Made by a program: the position numbers and the translations under genes. From Aedoeadaptatus urinae (GTDB lineage: Bacteria; Bacillota; Clostridia; Tissierellales; Peptoniphilaceae), in assembly GCF_900155585.1 (NCBI RefSeq), contig NZ_LT707415.1, forward strand, positions 123,336-187,335: a stretch of 64,000 nucleotides of DNA, written 5' to 3'. The notes beneath the pieces were generated by a model. It ran no database searches. It saw nothing but the letters and a program-made list of their open reading frames with translations, and was not told where the DNA came from. Of this stretch, positions 36,417 to 44,404 are shown in pieces; position 1 is the stretch's first letter, and every line of letters begins with the position of its first letter.

Positions 36417-38148
36417 TTTCTGTTACCGCCTCTTTTAAATTCCATCTATCTACCTTGTTCTGTGCTTCAACCATATCCTTATAGAACTCACATCTTTTCA
36501 TCAGCTCTTCATGGCTTCCTGCATCAAGAACAACACCCTTATCCATAACTATAATTTGGTCTGAATCTCTAATCGTATTTAGATGATGAGCAATTGTAAT
36601 GATAGTTTTATCCATGCTTAAGTCGTCAATTGCTTCGCCGATTAGTCTTTCATTTTCACTATCAACAGCTGCCATTGCTTCATCTAATATCAAAATCGGT
36701 GCATTTTTAAGTATCATTCTCGCAATTGATATTCTTTGTTTTTCTCCACCGGATAACTTAACTCCCATTTCACCTACTCGTGTTTCATATCCATTTGGCA
36801 ATGCTGAAATAAAATCATGGCATCTTGCTTTTTTAGCTGCTTCTATGACTTCTTCTTTTGTTGCATTTAGTTTTCCGATTGCTATATTTTCAAAAATGCT
36901 TAAATCAAAAAGGATAACTTCCTGTTGCACACTACCAATCAGCATTGATATATTTTCTTGACTATATTCTTTTATATCTTTTCCATTTATTAGTATTTGT
37001 CCTTCGTCTGCATCCCAAAATCCCATAAGCAAATTAGATACAGTACTTTTCCCACAACCACTTGCTCCTACAAAGGCATTCAAACTATTTTTCTTAAAAG
37101 TTAAATTGATATTTTTAAGCTGAAAGCCATCTTTTCCATATGCAAAATTCACATCTTTAAATTCTATGTTTCCAAATTCTAAACCTTGTTCTGTATTTTT
37201 GTTTGGAAGCGGAACTGTTAAAACTTTTCCTATAGACTTTAATGCTTCCTTAAACACAATAGAAAAATGTTGCAATGTAGCAGTCTTACTTATAGATGCA
37301 GTAAAAGCAGACGATAAAATTATTGAAAGAATAAAATTAGGTGTTGTAATATTCCCATGATAAAGAAAGATACTTCCCAAAATCATGACAATTACCACTC
37401 CAATTTCCATAAATATGTCAATGAGTCCCATTGGGATTGTAAACATCCCCATGCTCTTTTTAACCCAGTAAACATATTCTCTTGCCGTTTTTAATGTTCT
37501 TTCACTTATCTCCTCTTCTTTAGCAAAAGCCTTAATAACAGAAATATTTTTTACATATTCCATTAGCTCTTCTCTCATCTTCTTTTCGTGGTTAAAATAA
37601 ATAGCAAAGTTTTTATCCATTGTTTTCTGTGATAGAACTTTTACCAAATACATAAGTGGAACTCCGGCAATCATTCCAAGAGCAAGACGCCAATCCACAA
37701 AAATCATAGCTACAAAAATAATGGTAGGTAGAAGTGTAACTGACATTATTTCAGGAAGACCATGGGCAAGGTATACTTCCACTTGTTCCACATCATGCTG
37801 AACAATGTTGGTAAGCTCTCCTGTATTATGTTCTTTAAAAAATCCTAAACTTAGTTTTTTTAGATGATCAATAATATCTAACCTAAGTTCTGTTAATTTT
37901 TCGTATGCTTTCTCATGAGCAACCTTTGTTGCAAAATAGTAAAACACGCCTTTTAACACAAATGATATAAAGATTCCAATGAATACATACTTTAAATTAT
38001 CTTCGTTAATATTGTTTGTGATTAAAGAACTAATCAAATATACAAGTAAGATTTGTGGTATCAAATCAAATACTATTTTTAAAGCAAGAAGTGAATTGGA
38101 TAAACCATTTTTCCCTATCACTTTTTTCCTTAATTCTTTTTCTGGCAT
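36409..38148 (-). CDS. ABC half-transporter (fused membrane and ATPase domains), A subunit
   Basis: A 579-aa partner of the next gene: six helices, then an ATPase domain with Walker A GASGCGKST, signature LSGGEKQRISIARMI and Walker B ILILDEAMAAVD. Compared with the canonical DEATSALD, this motif is altered (DEAMAAVD), as is that of its partner. The start is the ATG at 38148, 8 nt after AAAGGAG; an in-frame TTG at 38166 precedes that ribosome site. First structural gene downstream of the TetR gene, with a near-perfect palindrome just upstream (38174-38199) as likely operator. Confidence 0.87.
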   Translation of the reverse strand: MPEKELRKKVIGKNGLSNSLLALKIVFDLIPQILLVYLISSLITNNINEDNLKYVFIGIFISFVLKGVFYYFATKVAHEKAYEKLTELRLDIIDHLKKLSLGFFKEHNTGELTNIVQHDVEQVEVYLAHGLPEIMSVTLLPTIIFVAMIFVDWRLALGMIAGVPLMYLVKVLSQKTMDKNFAIYFNHEKKMREELMEYVKNISVIKAFAKEEEISERTLKTAREYVYWVKKSMGMFTIPMGLIDIFMEIGVVIVMILGSIFLYHGNITTPNFILSIILSSAFTASISKTATLQHFSIVFKEALKSIGKVLTVPLPNKNTEQGLEFGNIEFKDVNFAYGKDGFQLKNINLTFKKNSLNAFVGASGCGKSTVSNLLMGFWDADEGQILINGKDIKEYSQENISMLIGSVQQEVILFDLSIFENIAIGKLNATKEEVIEAAKKARCHDFISALPNGYETRVGEMGVKLSGGEKQRISIARMILKNAPILILDEAMAAVDSENERLIGEAIDDLSMDKTIITIAHHLNTIRDSDQIIVMDKGVVLDAGSHEELMKRCEFYKDMVEAQNKVDRWNLKEAVTENV

Positions 38149-38173
38149 GAACAACGCTCCTTTCAAAATTGAA

Positions 38174-38199
38174 TAATATTGAATCTTAATTCAGTATTA
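38174..38199. promoter_or_regulatory. Likely TetR operator upstream of the ABC/ECF operon
   Basis: An 11-bp inverted repeat with one mismatch: TAATATTGAAT, spacer CTTA, ATTCAGTATTA. It lies about 25 bp upstream of the first ABC start codon, in the gap behind the tetR-like gene, the expected place for a repressor site. Confidence 0.6.
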
Positions 38200-38210
38200 A
38201 GGTTTAAAGT

Positions 38211-38242
38211 AAGACTTTGCTGATTACGCAAAGTCTATTTTT
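38211..38242. terminator. Hairpin between tetR-like gene and ABC operon
   Basis: Perfect 9-bp arms AGACTTTGC / GCAAAGTCT. The T run is on the plus-strand side; for the minus-strand transcript the tail is poor, so it may be a leaky terminator between regulator and transporter genes. Confidence 0.45.
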
Positions 38243-38251
38243 TGGTGCTTA

Positions 38252-38824
38252 TTAAAGGGATTCCACTCCCTTGTAATAACACCTTGCAATAAGTTTTAGC
38301 ATATCTTTTGCCCACTTTTCACTTTGATAGTGTCTTGCTATTTCAAGAAGCCCCTCAGTAAAGTTACTGGCTAAAATATGGGCAAGCATTGGATCATATT
38401 CCTCTTCTGATTGTCTCTTTAAACTAACTTCAATATGAGCCTCCATTTGAGATATGAGTTTTTGTTTTGCTCCTATATGCTTTGTACCTGAGCTTTTATC
38501 CATTAAAATAATTAACTTCTTACGCTCTTTTAAAAGCTCGTGAATATATTTTTCTCCAACCTCATCAAACCTTTCAGAAGCAGAACCTTTTTCCAAGGAT
38601 TCCTCCTCATTAAAAGCTGACTCGAAGTTTATATAAACAGAACTTACTACTGCATCAAACAAAACTTCCTTATTTTTAAAATAGGTATAAATTAGTGCCA
38701 CAGGAATATCTGCTTCTTTTGCAATTTCTGTTAATTTAGCACCTCTATAATCACTTTTATAAAATACTTTTTCTGCTGCATCAAGTATCCTATTTCTAAC
38801 TTCTTCTTTCAATACTTGTGCCAT
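38252..38824 (-). CDS. TetR/AcrR family transcriptional regulator
   Basis: A 190-aa regulator. The N-terminal helix-turn-helix is typical: RNRILDAAEKVFYKSDYRGAKLTEIAKEADIPVALIYTYFKNKEVLFDAV, then a helical ligand-binding domain with no recognisable specificity. It is divergent from nothing: it lies in the same direction as, and upstream of, the ABC/ECF genes and is separated from them by a hairpin and a palindrome. A different 11-bp inverted repeat lies in its own upstream region. It probably represses the transporter operon and itself until a ligand binds. Confidence 0.88.
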   Translation of the reverse strand: MAQVLKEEVRNRILDAAEKVFYKSDYRGAKLTEIAKEADIPVALIYTYFKNKEVLFDAVVSSVYINFESAFNEEESLEKGSASERFDEVGEKYIHELLKERKKLIILMDKSSGTKHIGAKQKLISQMEAHIEVSLKRQSEEEYDPMLAHILASNFTEGLLEIARHYQSEKWAKDMLKLIARCYYKGVESL

Positions 38825-38843
38825 ATCACACCTCTTCCGAATG

Positions 38844-38887
38844 AAATAGTGAATCTAAATTTAATAATAAATATAAATTCACTATTT
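38844..38887. promoter_or_regulatory. Long inverted repeat upstream of the tetR-like gene
   Basis: Perfect 11-bp arms AAATAGTGAAT (38844-38854) and ATTCACTATTT (38877-38887) separated by a 22-nt A+T-rich spacer, just upstream of the regulator start. It may be an autoregulatory site or cover the promoter; the arms share GAAT/ATTC with the 38174 palindrome. Confidence 0.5.
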
Positions 38888-38995
38888 GTCAATAGTGCCC
38901 CTAAATTATATTCTGAGTATGGTATAACTGTTTTATTATAAATAACACGCTAAACGCTTAATAGCAAGCACAGTAAGTATACAAACACTTACGAA

Positions 38996-39023
38996 TAAAA
39001 AAACACCGCTCTCGGCGGTGTTT
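38996..39023 (-). terminator. Terminator of the rplM-rpsI operon
   Basis: Arms AACACCGC / GCGGTGTT with a 5-nt loop region, followed on the minus strand by a run of T, just after rpsI. Confidence 0.8.
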
Positions 39024-39035
39024 GTCTGTATGTGC

Positions 39036-39425
39036 TTAACGTTTGGAGAATTGGGGAGATTTACGCGCTTTCTTCAAGCCGTACTTCTTTCTTTCCTTCA
39101 TTCTCGGGTCGCGGGTCAAGAAACCTGCCTTTTTAAGAACGGCACGGAAATCGGGATTGGCTTCTTGCAATGCACGTGCAAGACCCATGCGAATGGCACC
39201 GGCTTGACCGGTGTAGCCGCCGCCGTTGACCTTGACAAGGACGTCGTATTGGCCTTCGGTTTCCGTTACGGTTAAGGGTTCTTTTGCCACGATACGTAAG
39301 GTTTCGTAACCGAAGAAGTCGTCCAGCTCTCTGCCGTTGACGATAAATTTACCGCTGCCGGAGAGGAGTCTGACTTGGGCTACGGACGTTTTTCTTCTAC
39401 CTGTTGCTCTAATTTGATCTGCCAT
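39036..39425 (-). CDS. rpsI: 30S ribosomal protein S9
   Basis: A 129-aa ribosomal protein of the small-subunit head. The C-terminus [14 protein letters not shown] is the universally conserved tail that reaches the P-site tRNA. Other markers are [14 protein letters not shown] at the N-terminus and [21 protein letters not shown] in the middle. The ATG at 39425 ([12 protein letters not shown]) is chosen; a GTG nine bases upstream is possible but has no better ribosome site. It follows rplM in the usual pair. Confidence 0.97.
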   Translation of the reverse strand: MADQIRATGRRKTSVAQVRLLSGSGKFIVNGRELDDFFGYETLRIVAKEPLTVTETEGQYDVLVKVNGGGYTGQAGAIRMGLARALQEANPDFRAVLKKAGFLTRDPRMKERKKYGLKKARKSPQFSKR

Positions 39426-39440
39426 CTGATTCACCCTTCC

Positions 39441-39869
39441 TTACACTTCGTAGACTTCCGGTTTTTGCGCTTCGTGCGGATGGTTCGGACCGGCGTAAAC
39501 TTTTAATTTACCGAACATGGACCGACCTAAACGGCTCTTGGGAAGCATGCCCTTGACCGCATATTCGATGACGCGTTCGGGATGCTTTTCGCGAATTTCT
39601 TTGTAAACGACTTCGCGACGTCCGCCCGGGTAACCGGTGTGGGAAGCGTGGATCTTGTCGTCCCATTTGTTGCCGGTTAATTTTACCTTTTCGGCATTAA
39701 TGACGATAACGAAATCGCCGGTGTCGACGTGGGGCGTGTAAATGGGTTTGTTCTTGCCGCGCAAAATATTTGCGACTTCGGTCGCCAAGCGGCCGAGCAC
39801 TTTATCTTCGGCGTCGATGACGTACCATTTTCTATCTACTTCATTGGCTTTCGCCATGGTTGTCTTCAT
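39441..39869 (-). CDS. rplM: 50S ribosomal protein L13
   Basis: A 142-aa large-subunit protein that takes part in early assembly. Conserved stretches are [47 protein letters not shown] and the C-terminal [14 protein letters not shown]. The start has AGGAGG at 6-7 nt. First gene of the rplM-rpsI pair, preceded by a strong consensus promoter. Confidence 0.97.
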   Translation of the reverse strand: MKTTMAKANEVDRKWYVIDAEDKVLGRLATEVANILRGKNKPIYTPHVDTGDFVIVINAEKVKLTGNKWDDKIHASHTGYPGGRREVVYKEIREKHPERVIEYAVKGMLPKSRLGRSMFGKLKVYAGPNHPHEAQKPEVYEV

Positions 39870-39938
39870 GGATAACCTCCTGCTGTATCGAAAGGAATAA
39901 TGTTCAAAAGTTTCCGGGGCTTTAAAACACTAGCAATT

Positions 39939-39967
39939 AGTATAGATCAAGAGTGGCCCGATGTCAA
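39939..39967 (-). promoter_or_regulatory. Promoter of rplM-rpsI
   Basis: Minus-strand TTGACA (39962-39967) and TATACT (39939-39944) with 17-bp spacing; the best consensus promoter in the window. Confidence 0.8.
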
Positions 39968-40001
39968 GGGGTTTTGGCTGATTTATGCGGATTTTTCTCT
40001 A

Positions 40002-40030
40002 TTGGCGAAGTTTTTTTTACGGGCTATAAT
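40002..40030 (+). promoter_or_regulatory. Promoter of the HEPN/PD-(D/E)XK gene
   Basis: TTGGCG (40002-40007) and TATAAT (40025-40030) are separated by 17 bp, 23 bp before the start codon, giving a short leader. Divergent from the rplM promoter, with about 35 bp between the two. Confidence 0.7.
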
Positions 40031-40052
40031 AGAGGCAGAAAGGACGTGACTT

Positions 40053-40982
40053 ATGGCCAATCACAACGGACACCTTCCCCGCTTTAAATACTTCTCCTAC
40101 GACTGCGATAACCACGTAAAGAAAAGCTACTCTATCGTCCACGATCCCAGGCCCCTGCCCCTTTCCGACGAATTGACACAGGCTTTGGAATACCTCTTGT
40201 GGTACGTTCCCAACATTAATTCCTTTCAGTCGTCCTCCAATGTGCTGATCACCGAGCCCTTGTACGAGGACTTCAGCTTCGGTTTGATTTCCGAGGCCCT
40301 TCGCCTGGATGACGACGATATTTTGTTTTTGGATTACATCGACGACGACATTGTGGATTATTACATGGATTCCATTTGCACCCATTGCCAAAAAATGATC
40401 ATCACCACCGGCGAGCACGAGACGAAAATTTCCGCCTTGGTGCGCCACATGCGCAACGCCATCGCCCACGGCTATTTCACCGTGGTGGACGAGCGCATCA
40501 TCGCCTTTGACGTGAAGCACTTCCCGAAAAAAGACGATTCCTACGGCTGCACCGCCGTGATGAAGCTGGATCCCCTCCACCTGGTGCGGGCGCTGAAGCT
40601 TTTGGAAGAGGAAATGACCCACGAGCGCTTGGCGGCCGTGGCCTTTTCCCGTTGCGGCTACGAGATTTTGGACAACGACTACGCCAATCCCGAGCTTCCC
40701 TACGACTTTATGATGGAAAAAGACGGCAGGATCTATGCCGTGGAAATCAAGCCCATTGCTACCGAGGCCGTGGCCCACAAGGAGCACTTGGACAGCATCC
40801 TCGCCCACTTCCCGAAGGACGTTCGGGAGCGAAAGGTGCTCTTAATGGATTCCGCCGTCTTGGATTCCGATGCGAAGAAATCCCTGCAGGAAAATAAGAT
40901 CCTGCTTCTGGACCGGGATAATTTAAAATCCCTCATGTCCGGCGACGATATTTTAGGTCGCATCGAAAGAAAAATGCGATGA
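40053..40982 (+). CDS. Putative double nuclease: HEPN domain plus PD-(D/E)XK-like domain
   Basis: A 309-aa soluble protein. Residues 134-139 read RNAIAH inside an alpha-helical N-terminal half, matching the RNxxxH motif of HEPN ribonucleases (the pEK499_p136-like group by my reading). The C-terminal third (about 190-309) looks like a restriction-endonuclease fold: GYEIL, then YDFMMEKDGRIYAVEIKP, giving D218 and E231-x-K233 of a PD-(D/E)XK site, followed by a strand VLLMD and LLLDRDNL. Such pairings are typical of defence or stress-response effectors. It is a lone gene with its own promoter, G+C like the backbone, and no partner antitoxin or methylase nearby. Motif reading is direct; nuclease activity and role are inferred. 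Confidence 0.7.
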   Translation: MANHNGHLPRFKYFSYDCDNHVKKSYSIVHDPRPLPLSDELTQALEYLLWYVPNINSFQSSSNVLITEPLYEDFSFGLISEALRLDDDDILFLDYIDDDIVDYYMDSICTHCQKMIITTGEHETKISALVRHMRNAIAHGYFTVVDERIIAFDVKHFPKKDDSYGCTAVMKLDPLHLVRALKLLEEEMTHERLAAVAFSRCGYEILDNDYANPELPYDFMMEKDGRIYAVEIKPIATEAVAHKEHLDSILAHFPKDVRERKVLLMDSAVLDSDAKKSLQENKILLLDRDNLKSLMSGDDILGRIERKMR

Positions 40983-41084
40983 GGATCTTTTACCGCCTCA
41001 TTAAAATCACAAGCGCCCGCTTTTCTTCCGTAAAAAACGTGGTATGATTCCGACAAATAAATTGTTTACAAGGAGGAATTAATC

Positions 41085-41342
41085 ATGGCATTTGACGATG
41101 CAACAGGCGTTGCCGACGGCGGCGAAAAAGACAAGTAGGTGGTCATACAAGTGGTGCTGACGGAAAAGTTTTTGGGCACCGGTTCGGGAACCGCCAGCCT
41201 GACCAATCTGCAGGCGGCCATTAACAAGCAGGCGGCCCTGGGCTACCGGCTCCACACCATTACCACCGCCTCATCGGGATCCAAGGGCTTCCTCGACGGC
41301 GATAAGATTCAGGCCACCATGGTCTTTGAACGAATCGATTAA
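41085..41342 (+). pseudogene. DUF4177-like small protein interrupted by an in-frame amber codon
   Basis: AAGGAGG at 41070-41076 is followed by an ATG at 41085 that reads MAFDDATGVADGGEKDK and then TAG (41136-41138), after which the same frame continues for 67 codons beginning VVIQVVLTEKFLG and ending VFERID. The downstream part (QAAINKQAALGYRLHTITTASSG) resembles DUF4177 proteins, and a Tyr codon is what one would expect at the TAG. Either a recent nonsense mutation, a readthrough gene, or a restart at the GTG at 41139, which has no ribosome site of its own. Followed by a terminator. Confidence 0.65.
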
Positions 41343-41381
41343 AATTGGCCGAAAAAAATCGGCTCTAAGAAAATTTTTCGC

Positions 41382-41432
41382 AAAAAAGGCTTCGACTCAC
41401 CGAGAATAAACTCGGCGGTCGGAGCCCTTTTT
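41382..41432. terminator. Bidirectional terminator between converging genes
   Basis: A long imperfect stem GGCTTCGAC...GTCGGAGCC with an inner ACCGAG / CTCGG(C)GGT stem, flanked by A and T runs. It serves the DUF4177-like gene on the plus strand and the small winged-helix gene on the minus strand. A smaller stem (GCCGA / TCGGC) lies at about 41348-41363. Confidence 0.75.
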
Positions 41433-41459
41433 CTTGCACAGCTTCTTTCTTCGGTCTAC

Positions 41460-41726
41460 CTATTTCAAAACGATCCACTTTCCCGCCTTCGTGGAGCCTT
41501 CCCTTTTAATAACACCATGAGCTCTTAATTTTTTCATGTGATAGCGCACGCCGTCAAAGGAAATACCTAAATATTTCGCAATTTGTCTTGTTGTAATTCT
41601 CGGCTCCATTTCAATCAATTCAACAATCTGATCCGGAATAGGCTTCTCAATTTCTATTTTTTGAGTAGTTTCTTGGATAGTTTTACCATTAAACTCTTTC
41701 AAAAACTCTGAATTTGTTTCCATCAC
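41460..41726 (-). CDS. Small winged-helix DNA-binding protein
   Basis: An 88-aa protein. Residues about 30-85 form a winged helix-turn-helix (DQIVELIEMEPRITTRQIAKYLGISFDGVRYHMKKLRAHGVIKREGSTKAGKWIVL), the type often found at the C-terminus of AlbA/RecG-like or Fic regulators; the rest of such a protein is missing, so this may be a fragment kept as a small regulator or a relic. It is A+T-rich like the DUF169/MetNIQ genes to its right and in the same direction, and might regulate them. No strong ribosome site is visible for either starting methionine. Confidence 0.6.
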   Translation of the reverse strand: MMETNSEFLKEFNGKTIQETTQKIEIEKPIPDQIVELIEMEPRITTRQIAKYLGISFDGVRYHMKKLRAHGVIKREGSTKAGKWIVLK

Positions 41727-41821
41727 AGCATTGGTTTAGTTATCTTCTTCATCTCAATTTATTGTTTTGTTCATTAAAATATCCATTAAAGACACTACTC
41801 CTCAATGGATATTTTATAATT

Positions 41822-42643
41822 TTATTTACTTGAATCTTTAGGACATCCCTGCAAGCCAAAATAACCGCCATCATCATAGTTTTTATTATATTCTATTACG
41901 AGCTCCTCTTTTAGATGACTGTTTTGTATGCGTTCCTCAATTTTCTTCTTTTGCTTATTTCTCTCTAATGGATTTATGGTTTGCCTTATACCGTCAACTA
42001 CCGAATCAAAAAGATGGTAAGGCATGCCAACACCAAGTTCGTCAACTCCCCAGCCAGCGAGCATACGCGTTCCGGAACACATCATTGAAATATTAATTGT
42101 ATTTTTCTCAAACGGATATGAGGTGCATTCCTGACATATTGCCTGCATTCCTGCAAACTGAGCCTCTTTAATGTGACCATGGTGGAATGCATAGCCTTGT
42201 GCAATCCGCATCACATTATAAGGGTTAGAGACAATAATCGCCACATCAGGTTCTTGATCAAACATTTCAAGCGGCCCAACTTCTAAAGCATAAATGCCTT
42301 CCCCGCAATAAACCATTGATTTAGAAACTTGACGACTAACACATAGATTGTCATAAACCTTCGTAGTTAGTCTTGTTTTTCCAAACTCTTTTAGTGGTGG
42401 TGTCGGATATAAACCTAAAGCGTTAGCTGCCGATAGGCAAGCAAAGTTTTCAAGTTTTATCTTGTAGTCTTTGCCACGTGTTGCCTTGCTAACAGTGGTG
42501 CAGTAAGTCATTCTATTTTTGAGAGAATGAAATTCTGAATTTTCATATTCCACTTCATTAAAGAGAAACCTCACACCTACAACTTTTCTTTCAAGCCCAA
42601 GATAAGCATTGATCTTTTTTACGTTCTGTTCTATTTTTTCCAT
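41822..42643 (-). CDS. DUF169 family protein
   Basis: A 273-aa cytoplasmic protein of the DUF169 family (function unknown). It is rich in conserved cysteines: MTYCTTV, FACLSAA, LCVSRQV, VYCGEG, CQECTSY and MMCSGTRML, a pattern that suggests metal or cofactor binding. The start is the ATG at 42643 because AGGAGGTG lies 6 nt upstream; a methionine at 42661 precedes that site. It lies downstream of a methionine-type ABC importer (MetQ, MetN, MetI) on the same strand with a 110-bp gap, so a link with uptake of a sulfur or metal compound is possible. Confidence 0.8.
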   Translation of the reverse strand: MEKIEQNVKKINAYLGLERKVVGVRFLFNEVEYENSEFHSLKNRMTYCTTVSKATRGKDYKIKLENFACLSAANALGLYPTPPLKEFGKTRLTTKVYDNLCVSRQVSKSMVYCGEGIYALEVGPLEMFDQEPDVAIIVSNPYNVMRIAQGYAFHHGHIKEAQFAGMQAICQECTSYPFEKNTINISMMCSGTRMLAGWGVDELGVGMPYHLFDSVVDGIRQTINPLERNKQKKKIEERIQNSHLKEELVIEYNKNYDDGGYFGLQGCPKDSSK

Positions 42644-42773
42644 ATTATCACCTCCTACCATATTATTAATTTAGATTGACGCATGCGTCCGCAATATCAT
42701 CGTTTGTAATTGGTGGCAGTAGGCTATCAGTTGGCGAGAAATAATCTATTCTAATTAGCACAGTTTTGCATAT

Positions 42774-43454
42774 CTATGAATTTTCAATTTGCTTTTCGTA
42801 AATCTTATTTCCTACCGTTTGAACGACCTGCACCATAAGATACAAAATTACTACCGCTGTGTATAGTACGGCATTGTTAAAGCTTTGATATCCATAATTA
42901 ATGGCTATCGCGCCAATTCCGCCACCGCCTACGGCACCTGCAATAGTGGACCCTGCGATGTTATTAATAATCGCCAAGGTTAACGTAGAGACCATTCCCG
43001 GAATAGATTCTCTCACGACGATATAACGCATAATGTCAAAGTTGTTTGCCCCATAAGAGCGTGCTGCCTCTATAGTCTGCCGATCCACTGCATTGAATAT
43101 ATTTTCCAAATATCTTCCAATGAATGCTGTCGCAGCTAAAGCTAGTGGAATAATTACTGCATTAGGTCCAACAGAAGTGCCAATAATCGCTCGTGTTAAA
43201 GGAAATAATGCAACAATTAAAATTAATATCGGAATACTCCGTATAACATTTACCAGGAAGTTCGCAATTCTAAAAATTTTCTTGTTAGGATTCAAGCCAT
43301 TTGGCGAATAAATGTAAAGAATGCTTCCCATAATAAATCCCAAAGCATAGCCGATTACTACAACAAGCAAAACCAATCGAATAGTTCCCAAGGTAGCGGG
43401 AATAACAAGCTGTTTTGTGAAATTCCACCAATCATTCAAATTATTAGCATTCAT
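42774..43454 (-). CDS. metI: Methionine-type ABC importer permease
   Basis: A 226-aa permease with five helices and the inner-membrane component signature in EAARSYGANNFDIMRYIVVRESIPGM (EAA motif). Similar to MetI of the D/L-methionine importer. The ATG at 43454 overlaps the stop of the ATPase gene (ATGA), which fixes the start; a methionine five codons upstream lies within metN. The substrate may be methionine or a related compound; the family alone does not settle it. Confidence 0.87.
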   Translation of the reverse strand: MNANNLNDWWNFTKQLVIPATLGTIRLVLLVVVIGYALGFIMGSILYIYSPNGLNPNKKIFRIANFLVNVIRSIPILILIVALFPLTRAIIGTSVGPNAVIIPLALAATAFIGRYLENIFNAVDRQTIEAARSYGANNFDIMRYIVVRESIPGMVSTLTLAIINNIAGSTIAGAVGGGGIGAIAINYGYQSFNNAVLYTAVVILYLMVQVVQTVGNKIYEKQIENS

Positions 43455-44392
43455 TCTACTTTTCCCCACCAGACATTTAAATCATCCAGATGCGTTGGAA
43501 CTTTAGAAGCATGTTCTTTTGGCACTAATAAACGAAAGAACATAATCTTTTTCCCTTTCAAGGTATAACCTTTCGTATCATGAATGATAACATCAGTTGA
43601 TAGCTTTCTCGATAGTTGTGAAACAATTTGTGAATCTTCCCTGTTCTCGACTTGTATATCAAACGCTTCCAAATCAGAATCGTTTGAATCAAAGCGCTTG
43701 AGATGAAACTCTTCACATATATGCTCCAAAGGCGTGCAAATTTCTTTAATTTGACCTCTTTCCAGAATCATAATACGATCGCATATTGAACGTATAACGT
43801 CCATTTCATGGGACACTACTATGATCGTCACCTTCAATTTTCTATTCAGTTCCAGAAATAAATTTAATATTGACTCTGTATTTTCAGGGTCCAATGCCGA
43901 CGTAGATTCGTCTGAGAGAATGATTTTCGGGTCAGTAACTAAAGCCCTTGCTATGGCAACTCTCTGTTTTTGACCGCCTGAGAGTTCAGAAGGGCGGCTT
44001 TCCAGCTTGTCTTCCAATCCAACTAACTTAGCTATATTTTCAATCTTCTCTTTGATTGCATCCTGCTGATATCCCTTTATTTTCAAAGGAAGGCCAATAT
44101 TCTCAAATACATTAAGGCGACTAACTAATGAAAAATGTTGAAAGATCATTCCGATATTTTTCCTAAAGTCGAGCAAGTCTTGATTTTTTAAGTTTTGAAC
44201 CTCAATACCATCAACAACAATTTGTCCTGAGTCCACAGGGATGAGACCGTTCATACAACGTAATAGCGTAGACTTTCCGGAACCGCTTCTGCCTATAATT
44301 CCAAAAATTTCTCCCTCTTCAATCCGAAGATCTAAGCCCTTTAGCGCTTCAAATTCGCCAAAGCTTTTATGCACATTTTTTATATCAATCAT
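43451..44392 (-). CDS. metN: Methionine-type ABC importer ATPase with C-terminal NIL domain
   Basis: A 313-aa ATPase. Walker A GRSGSGKST near residue 35, signature [15 protein letters not shown], Walker B IILSDESTSALDPE (Ser after DE in place of the more common Ala). The last 80 residues form a NIL-like regulatory domain, which in MetN binds methionine and shuts down transport; here it ends in HLDDLNVWWGKVE. Coupled to metI by a 4-bp overlap and 13 bp after metQ. Confidence 0.88.
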   Translation of the reverse strand: MIDIKNVHKSFGEFEALKGLDLRIEEGEIFGIIGRSGSGKSTLLRCMNGLIPVDSGQIVVDGIEVQNLKNQDLLDFRKNIGMIFQHFSLVSRLNVFENIGLPLKIKGYQQDAIKEKIENIAKLVGLEDKLESRPSELSGGQKQRVAIARALVTDPKIILSDESTSALDPENTESILNLFLELNRKLKVTIIVVSHEMDVIRSICDRIMILERGQIKEICTPLEHICEEFHLKRFDSNDSDLEAFDIQVENREDSQIVSQLSRKLSTDVIIHDTKGYTLKGKKIMFFRLLVPKEHASKVPTHLDDLNVWWGKVE

Positions 44393-44404
44393 GTCAAAAA
44401 GCTA

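Noticed and set aside
40017..40808. A 263-codon open frame antisense to the HEPN/PD-(D/E)XK gene
   Set aside because: It lies wholly opposite a gene with promoter, ribosome site and recognisable motifs; its predicted protein is a low-complexity run of V, G and H typical of an antisense shadow.
41136..41138. TAG as pyrrolysine
   Set aside because: No pyl genes or suppressor tRNA are in view, and the protein family is not a known pyrrolysine user; a nonsense mutation or a restart is simpler.
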